Source of the DNA: Rhodococcus opacus B4
GTDB lineage: Bacteria > Actinomycetota > Actinomycetes > Mycobacteriales > Mycobacteriaceae
DNA: 64,000 nucleotides
NCBI RefSeq assembly: GCF_000010805.1
Contig: NC_012522.1
Location: forward strand, 3,038,001-3,102,000
Direction: 5' to 3'
Shown here: positions 51,929 to 60,392 of the stretch, piece after piece
How the letters are laid out: every line of letters begins with the position of its first letter
Numbering within the stretch: position 1 is the first letter of the stretch
Notes under the pieces: model-generated
What the model saw: only the letters and a program-made list of their open reading frames with translations
The model's database searches: none
Told to the model about the DNA's origin: nothing
Made by a program: the position numbers and the translations under genes

Positions 51929-52759
51929 TTACCGCACGGCGTCGAACGCGCGGCTGCGCTCTACGATCCGCTGCGCGCGGGCGAGCCTGGGCAGATCACT
52001 GCCGTCGCCGATGTTCCGGCCGTCGGAGCCCAGACGTTCGATGATGGCGAGTGCCCAGCTGATCTCGTCCCGGCCCGGGCTCAATGCGGCATTGATCGTC
52101 GCCGCGTGACTCTCTGCGAGACAGAGCTTTCCGGTCATACCCATCTCTGTCGCAGCGCCAACGCCGGCAATGACGTCGGCGCTGTTCTCGCCGAGGGTGG
52201 GCCCGTCGATCGGTGCCGCTATCCCCGCGACTCGGCTCGCGATCACCAGCTGTGATCGAGGGAAAGCCAGGGCAGTAGGAGTGTCGGACATTCCGGTGTC
52301 ACGACGGAAGTCACCCGTTCCGAAGGCGAGCCGGACGACTGACCGCTCCGCGGCGATGGACCGAGCGGCCTCGATCCCCGCCGCGGATTCTATGAGCGCA
52401 ACGATGGGTACGTTGCCGCCGAGTCCGGCGGCGGTACGGGTCACCTGTTCGGGCGACTCGGTCTTGGCGAGGATGATGCCGGCAAGCCCGCTGCTGTGTT
52501 GCAACGCGCTGACGTCCTCGTTCCAGTGCGTAGTCGTGGCGTCGTTGATGCGAACCCAGCCGTTGTCGTCCTCGAGCCAGCGTCTGGTTATGAGGCGGGC
52601 CTGCTCCTTGTTCCGCTCCGGCACGCCGTCTTCGATATCGATGATGACCACGTCGGCGTCCGAGTTGTGTGCTGCGCGAAGCCGTTCGTCGTCCACCGCC
52701 GGTGCGAGGAGCCATGACCGGGCAAGTCCGTAGGGGATCGCGAGCGTCGAGATAGTCAC
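51929..52759 (-). CDS. HpcH/HpaI aldolase / CitE-like lyase
   Basis: Product of 276 aa from GTG 52759 (GGAAAGG upstream). LARSWLLAPAVDDERL, ADVVIIDIEDGVPE with the Asp/Glu of the metal site, ALIESAAGIEAARSI with the metal Glu, and FGTGDFRRDTG with the Asp are CitE-family signatures. These enzymes cleave or form citryl-CoA, malyl-CoA or related 3-hydroxyacyl compounds. Last gene of an operon with the GlcG-like and KdgD-like genes. Substrate open. Confidence 0.82.
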   Translation of the reverse strand: MTISTLAIPYGLARSWLLAPAVDDERLRAAHNSDADVVIIDIEDGVPERNKEQARLITRRWLEDDNGWVRINDATTTHWNEDVSALQHSSGLAGIILAKTESPEQVTRTAAGLGGNVPIVALIESAAGIEAARSIAAERSVVRLAFGTGDFRRDTGMSDTPTALAFPRSQLVIASRVAGIAAPIDGPTLGENSADVIAGVGAATEMGMTGKLCLAESHAATINAALSPGRDEISWALAIIERLGSDGRNIGDGSDLPRLARAQRIVERSRAFDAVR

Positions 52760-52803
52760 AGTTGACCTTTCCAGCGGGGCAACGGTCGCTGCCGGGACCG
52801 GTG

Positions 52804-53217
52804 TCACGAAATGTTGTGGCGGTGTCGCTCGTCGAACCGGCGGATCTCGTCGATGACGGTCTCGACGATGCGTGGCCCGGCACCACTGACGGAGGTCGCG
52901 ACCGCGAGTACGCCGACCGCACCGGGTTTGTCGGCCGGGTGGGGTGTCCAGGCGGGGACCACGCCGCAATCGACCGTCACGCCGGGCGCCGGCTCTACCC
53001 CGCGCCCGTCAGGCGTGCCCGACATTCGCCGGGCGGCGCCGAGCGCAGTACGGGTCGCGGATTCGAGCAGTTCCGAGGCGGCACCGTCGGTCCGGGAGCA
53101 GCACATCAGATTTCCGGCGTCGTCGACCACGCTGACGGCGACAGCGGCGTCGAATGTCGCGGCATGGCGCCGAGCGAGATCGAGGGCGAGTTGCGCACGT
53201 GTTGCGGTGAGTGTCAT
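52804..53217 (-). CDS. GlcG/HbpS-like (DUF336) protein
   Basis: Product of 137 aa, a single GlcG/HbpS domain (VAVSVVDDAGNLMCCSRTDGA, quoted as AVSVVDDAGNLMCCSRTDGA, then SATRTALGAARRM). The family often accompanies organic-acid catabolic genes and some members bind haem; the molecular role is not settled. It sits between kdgD and citE-like genes with 35 and 44 nt gaps, so it belongs to that operon. Confidence 0.78.
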   Translation of the reverse strand: MTLTATRAQLALDLARRHAATFDAAVAVSVVDDAGNLMCCSRTDGAASELLESATRTALGAARRMSGTPDGRGVEPAPGVTVDCGVVPAWTPHPADKPGAVGVLAVATSVSGAGPRIVETVIDEIRRFDERHRHNIS

Positions 53218-53252
53218 GGCGTTCTCCGGTGATAGATCGCGGACGATGCGGC

Positions 53253-54167
53253 TCAGCTCACCTTCTTGATCAGGTCGGCGAGCTCGGCCAGTTCGACGGC
53301 ATCGAGGTCGGTCAACGGCGGACGGACGGGGCCGGCGGGCCGGTCGATCACCTTCATGCCGGCCTTGATGATGCTGACGGCGTATCCCTGCTTCTTGTTG
53401 CGCAGGTTGCAGTACGGGATCACGAAGTCGTTGAGGGCATTGACGACGAATGCGTTGTCTCCGCTGCGGAGGGCGTTGTAGAAGTCGAGGGCGAACTGCG
53501 GGACGAAGTTGTAGATCGCGGAGGAGTACGTGGTGACGCCCAGCGCGAGATACGGCAGTGCGAACATTTCGGCGGTGGGCAGTCCGCCGACGTAGGTCAG
53601 CCGGTCGCCGAGACTCGCGTAGATGCGCGTCATCTGCTCGATGTTGCCGACACCGTCCTTGAAACCGACCAGGTTCGGGCAGCTGTCCGCGAGCTCCGCG
53701 ACGGCGGCCTCGGTGTAGACGGCGTTGGCGCGACTGTAGATCGTCACACCGAGAGTGGTTGCGGCACAAACCTCTTTGACGTGAGCGACGAGGCCGTCCT
53801 GGCTCGCCTCCGTGAGATACGGGGGAAGCAGCAGGATGCCGTGCGCGCCGGCGCTCTCGGCCGAGCGGGCCATCTGCACGGCGGTGGCGGTGCCGTAGCC
53901 GGCGGGCGCGATGACCGGGAGCCCGTCGGGCGCCTCCTGCACGGCCGCCCGGACCACCTGCTCCACCTCGGGCGGGGTTAGCGAGAAGAACTCGCCCGTG
54001 CCACCGGCGGCGAATAGCCCGGAGGCGTCGAACTGCCCGAGCCAGCCGATGTTCTCACGGTACGCGGCCTCGTCGAACGAGTGGTCGTCCGTGAAATGGG
54101 TGACCGGGAACGACAACAGACCGGAGCCGAGCTTGTGGGCGATCTCCTGGGGCGATGCAGTGATCAT
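53253..54167 (-). CDS. 5-dehydro-4-deoxyglucarate dehydratase (DHDPS family)
   Basis: Product of 304 aa from ATG 54167. The aldolase-class-I barrel of the DapA superfamily is clear: [46 protein letters not shown] with the Tyr, and [12 protein letters not shown] with the Schiff-base Lys. SFPVTHF and GGTGEFFSL are the forms found in KdgD, which turns 5-keto-4-deoxyglucarate into 2,5-dioxopentanoate, CO2 and water. It is divergent from the aldehyde dehydrogenase at 54429, which would finish the route to 2-oxoglutarate. The glucarate or galactarate dehydratase is not in the window. Confidence 0.85.
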   Translation of the reverse strand: MITASPQEIAHKLGSGLLSFPVTHFTDDHSFDEAAYRENIGWLGQFDASGLFAAGGTGEFFSLTPPEVEQVVRAAVQEAPDGLPVIAPAGYGTATAVQMARSAESAGAHGILLLPPYLTEASQDGLVAHVKEVCAATTLGVTIYSRANAVYTEAAVAELADSCPNLVGFKDGVGNIEQMTRIYASLGDRLTYVGGLPTAEMFALPYLALGVTTYSSAIYNFVPQFALDFYNALRSGDNAFVVNALNDFVIPYCNLRNKKQGYAVSIIKAGMKVIDRPAGPVRPPLTDLDAVELAELADLIKKVS

Positions 54168-54242
54168 GGGTTTCGTTCTCCTCGTTCGCAATCGCGTCAC
54201 TGTCGGTGCGCTGTGCCTCCAAGACTAGGAGCGCCTTCAATT

Positions 54243-54316
54243 CAAGTCCAACACTTGTTTGGGATCTTTCAATACCGAAACGGTATCGACCACTACGCCC
54301 CTCCCCCGATCGGGGG
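54243..54316. promoter_or_regulatory. Three palindromes in the divergent kdgD / aldehyde dehydrogenase promoter
   Basis: CAAGT-N5-ACTTG (54243-54257), ATACCG-AAA-CGGTAT (54272-54286) and CCCCC-GATC-GGGGG, a 14-bp perfect palindrome (54303-54316), lie within 75 bp between the two divergent genes. The middle one is the best operator candidate. No regulator gene is adjacent, so the protein that binds is unknown. Confidence 0.42.
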
Positions 54317-54428
54317 ACAACTCATTCACCCCGGAGAAGGCCCCGTCGGCGGACAGACGTCCGAGCGTCGAGACGCCATTGTTGTCACATGCCGCACACA
54401 CCCGGACGGCAGACAACGAGGGAGCACC

Positions 54429-55859
54429 ATGCAGAACACCCGGAAGTTCTACATCGACGGCGAGTGGGTCGAGCCGATCGGCACCGACACGCTCGACGTC
54501 GTCAACCCCGCGACAGAGACGGCCATCGCCACCATCGCGCTGGGCGACGAGAAGGACGTCGACCGGGCCGTCACGGCCGCACGAACAGCCTTCGACAGCT
54601 ACGCATCGACGACCCGCGCCGACCGAATCGAGTTGCTGAGCAGAGTCATCGAGGTCTACGGGCGGCGGATGAACGACCTCGCGACGACGATCACCCAGGA
54701 AATGGGCGCACCCGCCGGGCTCGCCGCGACCGCTCAGGCACCGTGCGGCATGGCACACCTCGCCGCCGCCCTCGACGCGCTCCGCGGATTCGAGTTCGAG
54801 GAAATGATCGGCACCACGACGGTCGTGCACGAACCGGTCGGCGTGTGCGCGTTCATCACACCGTGGAATTGGCCCGTCAACCAGATCGCCGCGAAGGTAG
54901 CGCCCGCGCTGGCCGCCGGCTGCACGATGGTGCTGAAGCCGTCCGAGATCGCGCCGCTCAACGCGATCATCCTCGCCGAGATACTTCACGAAGCGGGTGT
55001 GCCTGCCGGGGTGTTCAACCTCGTTCACGGCGACGGACCCACCGTCGGAGCAGCCCTGTCGAGGCACCCGGACGTCGACATGGTGTCGTTCACCGGATCG
55101 ACCCGTGCCGGTGTCGAGGTCGCCCGGAATGCTGCGCCGACCGTGAAACGCGTTGCGCAGGAACTCGGCGGCAAGTCGGCGAACATCGTGCTGGTCGACG
55201 CGGACTTCGACGAGGTCATCACCCGCGACGTGATGGGCGTCGTCGTCAACGCGGGCCAGTCCTGTAACGCGGGCTCTCGAATCCTCGTTCCGTCCGACCG
55301 CATGGACGAAGCGTGCGCGATCGCGAAGGCCGCTGCCGAGAAGATCGTGGTCGGACTTCCCGACGCCGACGGAACGACCGTGGGTCCCCTCGTGTCACAA
55401 GCGCAGTTCGACAAGGTTCAGCGTCTGATCCAGACCGGCATCGACGAGGGCGGCACACTCGTCGCCGGTGGCGTCGGCCGTCCGGACGGACTCTCCGCCG
55501 GATATTTCGTCCGGCCCACCGTCTTTGCGAACGTCACGAACGGTATGACCATCGCACGAGAGGAAATCTTCGGCCCCGTCATGATGCTGATCGGCTACGA
55601 GGACGAGGCCGACGCAATCCGCATCGCGAACGACACCACCTACGGGCTCTCCGGAATGGTCTCCTCACGCGACCCACAGCGCGCACGGAACGTCGCCCGG
55701 AAACTGCGGACCGGGATGGTCCACCTCAACGGGGCTCCGCTGGCCTTCGATGCGCCCTTCGGGGGCTATAAACAATCAGGCAACGGTCGCGAGTTCGGCA
55801 AATTCGGCCTCGCCGAGTACCTCGAAGCCAAGGCCATCTTCGGCGACAACGAGAACTGA
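54429..55859 (+). CDS. Aldehyde dehydrogenase (probably 2,5-dioxovalerate dehydrogenase)
   Basis: Product of 476 aa from ATG 54429 (GAGGGAG 5 nt upstream); the frame is open back to 54081, but that is kdgD antisense. ITPWNWPVNQIAAKVAPAL, FTGSTRAG, Glu in QELGGKSANIVL, Cys in NAGQSCNAGSRILVP and GGYKQSGNGREFG are canonical. Divergence from kdgD makes 2,5-dioxopentanoate to 2-oxoglutarate the likely reaction. From sequence alone it could be a general aldehyde dehydrogenase. Confidence 0.85.
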   Translation: MQNTRKFYIDGEWVEPIGTDTLDVVNPATETAIATIALGDEKDVDRAVTAARTAFDSYASTTRADRIELLSRVIEVYGRRMNDLATTITQEMGAPAGLAATAQAPCGMAHLAAALDALRGFEFEEMIGTTTVVHEPVGVCAFITPWNWPVNQIAAKVAPALAAGCTMVLKPSEIAPLNAIILAEILHEAGVPAGVFNLVHGDGPTVGAALSRHPDVDMVSFTGSTRAGVEVARNAAPTVKRVAQELGGKSANIVLVDADFDEVITRDVMGVVVNAGQSCNAGSRILVPSDRMDEACAIAKAAAEKIVVGLPDADGTTVGPLVSQAQFDKVQRLIQTGIDEGGTLVAGGVGRPDGLSAGYFVRPTVFANVTNGMTIAREEIFGPVMMLIGYEDEADAIRIANDTTYGLSGMVSSRDPQRARNVARKLRTGMVHLNGAPLAFDAPFGGYKQSGNGREFGKFGLAEYLEAKAIFGDNEN

Positions 55860-55925
55860 GCGGGAGCGTTCCGAATTTCGGCACGACGGATGCCCTGCAC
55901 GACAGATGCGCAGAAAGGGGCGGGC

Positions 55926-56333
55926 GTGAATCCGATTATGTGGATGGGCATCGCCGGAATAATCGGCACGGCCGTCTCACCCTGGATCGCGGAACGATTA
56001 CGCAGCAAGAATGCGCGGAAAGACCAGCTCATGAAGCTGCGGATCGCCATCTACGCCGAGTTGCTGAAAGGGACGGCTCACCTCGCGGCACAAGCACACG
56101 CGGGGGCGCCGAATCCGGCTACCGAGTTGGAGGAGATCGGCACCGACGAATTGCACGGCCTGCTCAGCCAGGCGAAGGTCGTCGCCGGCCCGGACGTGTT
56201 GCGACACCTCGAGGAGCTGTCGCAACAGATCGACTCGCTCAACCGAAGCGCAGATCTCGCCGACGCAGCGGGCAACATCGCTTCGGCGCATGCGAAGGTC
56301 CAGGACGCCATCCGTGGCGAAATGATGCGCTGA
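55926..56333 (+). CDS. Hypothetical membrane-anchored protein
   Basis: About 135 aa from GTG 55926, with AAAGGGG upstream (an earlier ATG at 55890 gives 147 aa). One N-terminal hydrophobic segment (PIMWMGIAGIIGTAVSPWI) is followed by a long, charged helical domain rich in Ala, Leu and Glu, probably coiled-coil (LRHLEELSQQIDSLNRSADL). The layout resembles phage or ICE-type small membrane proteins, but I do not recognise a family. Confidence 0.55.
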   Translation: MNPIMWMGIAGIIGTAVSPWIAERLRSKNARKDQLMKLRIAIYAELLKGTAHLAAQAHAGAPNPATELEEIGTDELHGLLSQAKVVAGPDVLRHLEELSQQIDSLNRSADLADAAGNIASAHAKVQDAIRGEMMR

Positions 56334-56349
56334 CATCCAACGCCGTCGA

Positions 56350-57090
56350 TCACGTTCGTGGAAGGCCGTCGCGGATTGCCCGATACCACTGCACGATCGA
56401 TTCGGTGGAACCGTCCACTCCCTCGACGATCCCGTGCCCACCGACTGCCCGGTACAGTTGCAGGGCCTGAGTCTTGCCGAGTTCGACGCCCCACTGGTCG
56501 AACGAATTGATGTTCGACAGCACACCTTCGGTGAACACCTGGTGCTCGTAGAGCGCGATCAGCTGGCCGAGCACGCCGGGACTCAGTTCGGGGCGAGAAT
56601 CGTGGTCGACGGACGGTTCCCCGCCATCACCTTGTGGGGAATCAGGTCGCCCCGGACCCCGTCGGCGGCGAGATCCGCGGCGGTCCGGCCGAATGCGAGC
56701 ACTCTGCGCTGAGCGAGCAGGTTGCTGACCAGGACGTCGTGCATGCTGCCGGTGCCGTCGCTCAGCGGTAGATCGGCGGCCGGTTCGGCGAATCCCAGGA
56801 AGTCGACCGGGACCAGGTGGGTGCCCTGGTGCAGGAGCTGGTAGAAGGCGTGCTGCCCATTGGTGCCGGGCTCACCCCACCAGACCGCCCCGGTGGAGAC
56901 GTCGGCCGGGGTGCCGTTCAGCTGCACGGACTTGCCGTTCGATTCCATCGCGAGTTGCTGCAGGTACGCGGGCAGGGCAGGAGGTCGTTGGCGTAGGGCA
57001 GGACCGCCCGGGTCTCGGCGTCGAAGAAGTTCGCGTACCAGAAACCCAGCAGGGCCAGGAGGACCGGCGCGTTCGACTCGAGCGACGCCG
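56350..57090 (-). pseudogene. pgi: Remnant of glucose-6-phosphate isomerase
   Basis: C-terminal part of phosphoglucose isomerase in three frames. [20 protein letters not shown] and [16 protein letters not shown] are followed by a frameshift near 56980. [40 protein letters not shown] and [16 protein letters not shown] follow. Then a 1-nt frameshift near 56583 leads into [20 protein letters not shown] and [13 protein letters not shown], ending at a stop at 56350. The first half of the enzyme, roughly 300 residues, is missing. The remaining sequence is well conserved, so the loss looks recent. Not functional. Confidence 0.85.
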
Positions 57091-57116
57091 TCGGCCGCTC
57101 GCCCGGACGAGCACCT

Positions 57117-57344
57117 TTGTCCACCCTCAATCCCCGGGAACTCGAGGTCCTCGCACATCTGACGGTCGGCAAACGGAACAAGGCCATCGCCTCCGAACTG
57201 GGCATCAGCGAAAGCACGGTCAAGTTCCACGTCGCCAGCGTGCTGCAGAAACTCGACGTCACCAACCGCGGCGAGGCCGGTGCGATCGGAATTCGGGCCG
57301 GCATCTCACCCGACGCAACGAGGGTCACCGTCGCGCACCGCTAG
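57117..57344 (+). pseudogene. Orphan LuxR-type HTH domain (C-terminal fragment)
   Basis: A 75-residue frame that is almost entirely a GerE/LuxR DNA-binding domain: [20 protein letters not shown] then [20 protein letters not shown] and [20 protein letters not shown]. No sensor or receiver domain precedes it; upstream the sequence turns into the pgi remnant on the other strand within about 30 bp. It is best read as the 3' end of a larger regulator cut off at a rearrangement junction, though a stand-alone HTH protein from TTG 57117 cannot be excluded. Overlaps the LysR stop by 4 nt. Confidence 0.65.
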
Positions 57345-58207
57345 CGCGACGCGTCGGTGTAGATCCCGGTGAGGGTGTCGATCAGCGCGGCGAGTCCGGG
57401 GGGCGGGTCGTGGCGCCACCAGGCCAGGTGCACCGGAACCCGCGGGCCGTCGCTGATGGGGCGGTAGGTGACGCCGTCGCGAGGATGGTGCGAGGCCGTC
57501 GCTTCCGCGGTGGTTCCGACACCCCGGCCCGCGGCGATGGCATCGAGCCACTCCTCCACATCGGTGGATTCGACGAAGTGTTCCGGACCCGTTCCTGCGG
57601 TCCACAACTCGCTGGAGGTCGTGCCGGTTCGGGGATCGATCACGATTGTGCGCGTGGCGATCTCCGACATCGTCACCTGCCGCCGGCGGCGCCAGTCCGG
57701 GTCGTCGGACGCGAACGCGACCATGCGTCGCTCGAGGCCGATGACGACGGAATCGAATCTGCGCGAATCGACGGGCATGCGCACGATCGCCGCATCGCAG
57801 ACACCTTCCGCCAACCCCGCCGTGTGGGAGTTGTGCCGAACCAGTTGCAGGTCGATGTCGGGGTGCGCCTTCGGCCACGTGCGCAGCAACGGCGTGGTGT
57901 GACGGCCGACGGCGGCCCACGCGTACCCCACCCGAAGTATGGCCTGCCGCGTGCGGACCACCTCGTCGAGCTTGGCGACCTCCGCGAGAACCCGCCGGAC
58001 CTGCGGCATCACGTGCTGCCCGAGCGCTGCGGGTTCACAACCACGCGGCGTCCGGCGGACGAGGCGCTCACCCAGCCGGTTCTCCAGGTTCGCGATGGTG
58101 CGCGAGACGGCGGCCTGGGATACGCCGAGTTCGGCAGCGGCGTCGGTGAACGATCCGACATCACAGGCAGTGACGAAGTACCGCAGTTCCCGCAGGGTCC
58201 AATCCAT
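57341..58207 (-). CDS. LysR-family transcriptional regulator
   Basis: Product of 288 aa from ATG 58207. [23 protein letters not shown] and [20 protein letters not shown]; the effector domain follows ([20 protein letters not shown]). Actinobacterial LysR proteins of this kind often sit beside an EamA exporter, as here: the next gene diverges after 69 bp and is probably its target. Confidence 0.86.
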   Translation of the reverse strand: MDWTLRELRYFVTACDVGSFTDAAAELGVSQAAVSRTIANLENRLGERLVRRTPRGCEPAALGQHVMPQVRRVLAEVAKLDEVVRTRQAILRVGYAWAAVGRHTTPLLRTWPKAHPDIDLQLVRHNSHTAGLAEGVCDAAIVRMPVDSRRFDSVVIGLERRMVAFASDDPDWRRRRQVTMSEIATRTIVIDPRTGTTSSELWTAGTGPEHFVESTDVEEWLDAIAAGRGVGTTAEATASHHPRDGVTYRPISDGPRVPVHLAWWRHDPPPGLAALIDTLTGIYTDASR

Positions 58208-58276
58208 AACCAAATCGTATATCCATTACGGGGAATGCATTTTACGTATCCGAGCACCGGACCTACCGTATGTGTC

Positions 58277-59230
58277 GTGACGGAGCCACGATCGAATGTC
58301 CAGCTGGCGGGCCGGCCAGGTCCGCGCCCGGCCGCGGGAACGACGGCGTCCCGTCAGCTGACGTCCGGTATCGCGACGATGGTCGGAAGTTCCGTCAGCA
58401 ACCAGGCCGGGGCCGCGATCGGCGCACTGGCATTCCCGGTCATCGGACCGGTAGGGGTTGTCGCGGTGCGCCAACTCGTCACCGCGATGGTCCTCGGCGC
58501 TGCGGTGCGGCCTCGATTCCGGTCGATGACCGGTGCGCAGTTCCGGCCGGTCCTCGGGCTCGCAGTGGTCTTCAGCGTCATGAACCTGAGTCTCTACAGT
58601 GCCGTCGAGCGCATCGGTCTCGGATTGGCTGTGACGTTGGAGTTCCTCGGCCCGCTGGCCGTGGCGGTGCTCACCTCGCGGCGCGTCATCGATGTCGCCT
58701 GCGCGATCGTGGCCGGCATCGGCGTCCTGGTACTCACCGATCCCGGCCCGACCACCGATTACCTCGGGATCGCGTCGGCCCTGACGGCCGCGGCGGCGTG
58801 GGCGGGGTACATTCTGCTCAATCGGACTCTGGGCCAACGTCTTCCCGGTGTGCAGGGATCGGCTGCCGCCGGCGCCCTCTCCGCGATAGCGTGGATACCG
58901 TTGACGGTCGTCTGGTTCATCCACCACCCACCGACCGTCGAGTCGCTGCTTTTCGCGGTGGCGTGCGGAATTCTGGCTTCCGCCATACCTTTCGCCGCCG
59001 ACCTCATCACACTGCGCCGACTGCCCGCAGGGCTGTTCGGCACACTCACCAGCCTGAACCCGGTATGGGCAGCGCTCGCCGGCTGGCTGATTTTGCATCA
59101 GATGCTGTCCGCGCACCAGTTGACCGGAATCGGCCTCATAGCGGCAAGCAACATCGCCGTCACCGTCGCCGGATTCGCACGGCAGGGGCGGAAGCGCCGG
59201 GTTCAGTTGGCTACCGACGCAACCAGATAG
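58277..59230 (+). CDS. EamA/RhtA-family exporter (DMT superfamily)
   Basis: Product of 317 aa from GTG 58277 (an ATG at 58235 would add 14 residues). About ten hydrophobic segments in two EamA halves; SSVSNQAGAAIGALAFPVIG, YSAVERIGLGLAVTLEFLGP (typical RhtA motif, VERIGLG-ALTLEFLGP) and AAAWAGYILLNRTLGQRLPG are diagnostic. RhtA-type proteins export threonine/homoserine and other amino acids. Divergent from the LysR gene. The 3' end overlaps the convergent FAD oxidase by 28 nt. Confidence 0.86.
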   Translation: MTEPRSNVQLAGRPGPRPAAGTTASRQLTSGIATMVGSSVSNQAGAAIGALAFPVIGPVGVVAVRQLVTAMVLGAAVRPRFRSMTGAQFRPVLGLAVVFSVMNLSLYSAVERIGLGLAVTLEFLGPLAVAVLTSRRVIDVACAIVAGIGVLVLTDPGPTTDYLGIASALTAAAAWAGYILLNRTLGQRLPGVQGSAAAGALSAIAWIPLTVVWFIHHPPTVESLLFAVACGILASAIPFAADLITLRRLPAGLFGTLTSLNPVWAALAGWLILHQMLSAHQLTGIGLIAASNIAVTVAGFARQGRKRRVQLATDATR

Positions 59231-60375
59231 CACGGCGGCGAGATTTCGTCCAGCGCCAGTGCAACCGCGGCTCGGGCGGCGACGGGCCCGACCAGGTTGC
59301 CGGTTCCGTTGTACCCTCCGACCGCGAAGACGCCGGGCCGTACCTCGCAGCACAATGGGCGACCGTCGGGAGTGAAACCGACGGACGCCGCCCATCTGCG
59401 TGTCACCGACACCGGTCGCCCGGCCATCCGCTCGGCCACCCTCTCGATGTGAGACTGCACTGGTCGGGTCGGCTCCGTGTCGGTCGTCCACTCGGCGTCG
59501 GCGAACAGGTCGCGGCCACCGCCGGCCAGCAGTCGGCCGTCGGCGGATTGCTGGGCGTAGTCGTATCCCCACCGCCCGTACACCGGGCACGGCAACCGCG
59601 GGGGCAGTCCGGGAGCGGTGCCGAGCATCTGCAGTCGCGCGGTGCGGACTCGCTCACGCAGCTCCGGAAGTACCTGCTCGAGTCTCCCGTCCACGGCCAC
59701 CAGAATCACCGGTGCGCTCACCGTGCCGTGCCCGGTGTGCACGACTCCGGGCTCGAGCGAGGTCACCGGCGAATTCTCGTACAGGTTCGCCGAATTCCGC
59801 AGCATCGAGGCGAGTCCCAATGCTCGGCGGGACGGATTCGTCGCCGCGTCGTCGGGAAGGAATATCCCCTGCCCCAGTTCCCCGACGTAGGTGTCGACGG
59901 CTATGGCATTGTCCCGCAGCGCCTGTGCGAGCTTGTCGCAATCCTCCAGTTCGGCCGCCCGCTCGGCGGCCTCGGCGTCGTCGACGGGATCGCCGGGAAG
60001 TCCGGCCAGCCGGATCGACCCGGTCCGCCCGATCACGTCGACGCCCAGGACGTCCACGAGGTGGTCGAGTTCGGCGAGCGTCGCCCGATACAGATCCACC
60101 GACGCCGCACCCCACTCGGCGACCGCCGAATGCAGGAAGGATGCCGGACCGCCCAGCAGGAATCCGCCGTTCCGTCCCGCCGCGCCCGAGGCAACGCGAC
60201 CGGAATCGAGGCCGACGACCGTGAGCCCCCGGGCGGTCAGTTCCTCGACGGCGGCGAGACCGGAACCGCCGAGCCCGACGACGCACGCATCCGCGGTCAC
60301 GCGTGATTCCAACCGCGGCAACCCTTCCCATGCCGCCACGACCGGGTCGTCGTCCCACGCGCACCGTGAATTCAT
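59203..60375 (-). CDS. FAD-dependent oxidoreductase (DAO family, AmaA/PuuB-like), copy 2
   Basis: Product of 390 aa from ATG 60375. It is a near-copy in layout of the 29613-30800 enzyme: both open with a WDDDPVVA motif, then VVGLGGSGLAA, GAAGRNGGFLLGGPA, TGSIRLAGLPG, VRTARLQMLGTAPGLP, YGRWGYDYAQQ and YNGTGNLVGPVAARAAVALA. Same inferred reaction type: oxidation of a cyclic or secondary amine. It follows the AceE-like E1 gene by 17 nt, a different partner from copy 1. The last 28 nt overlap the exporter gene on the other strand. Confidence 0.83.
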   Translation of the reverse strand: MNSRCAWDDDPVVAAWEGLPRLESRVTADACVVGLGGSGLAAVEELTARGLTVVGLDSGRVASGAAGRNGGFLLGGPASFLHSAVAEWGAASVDLYRATLAELDHLVDVLGVDVIGRTGSIRLAGLPGDPVDDAEAAERAAELEDCDKLAQALRDNAIAVDTYVGELGQGIFLPDDAATNPSRRALGLASMLRNSANLYENSPVTSLEPGVVHTGHGTVSAPVILVAVDGRLEQVLPELRERVRTARLQMLGTAPGLPPRLPCPVYGRWGYDYAQQSADGRLLAGGGRDLFADAEWTTDTEPTRPVQSHIERVAERMAGRPVSVTRRWAASVGFTPDGRPLCCEVRPGVFAVGGYNGTGNLVGPVAARAAVALALDEISPPCYLVASVAN

Positions 60376-60392
60376 GACGGATACGACAGCTT

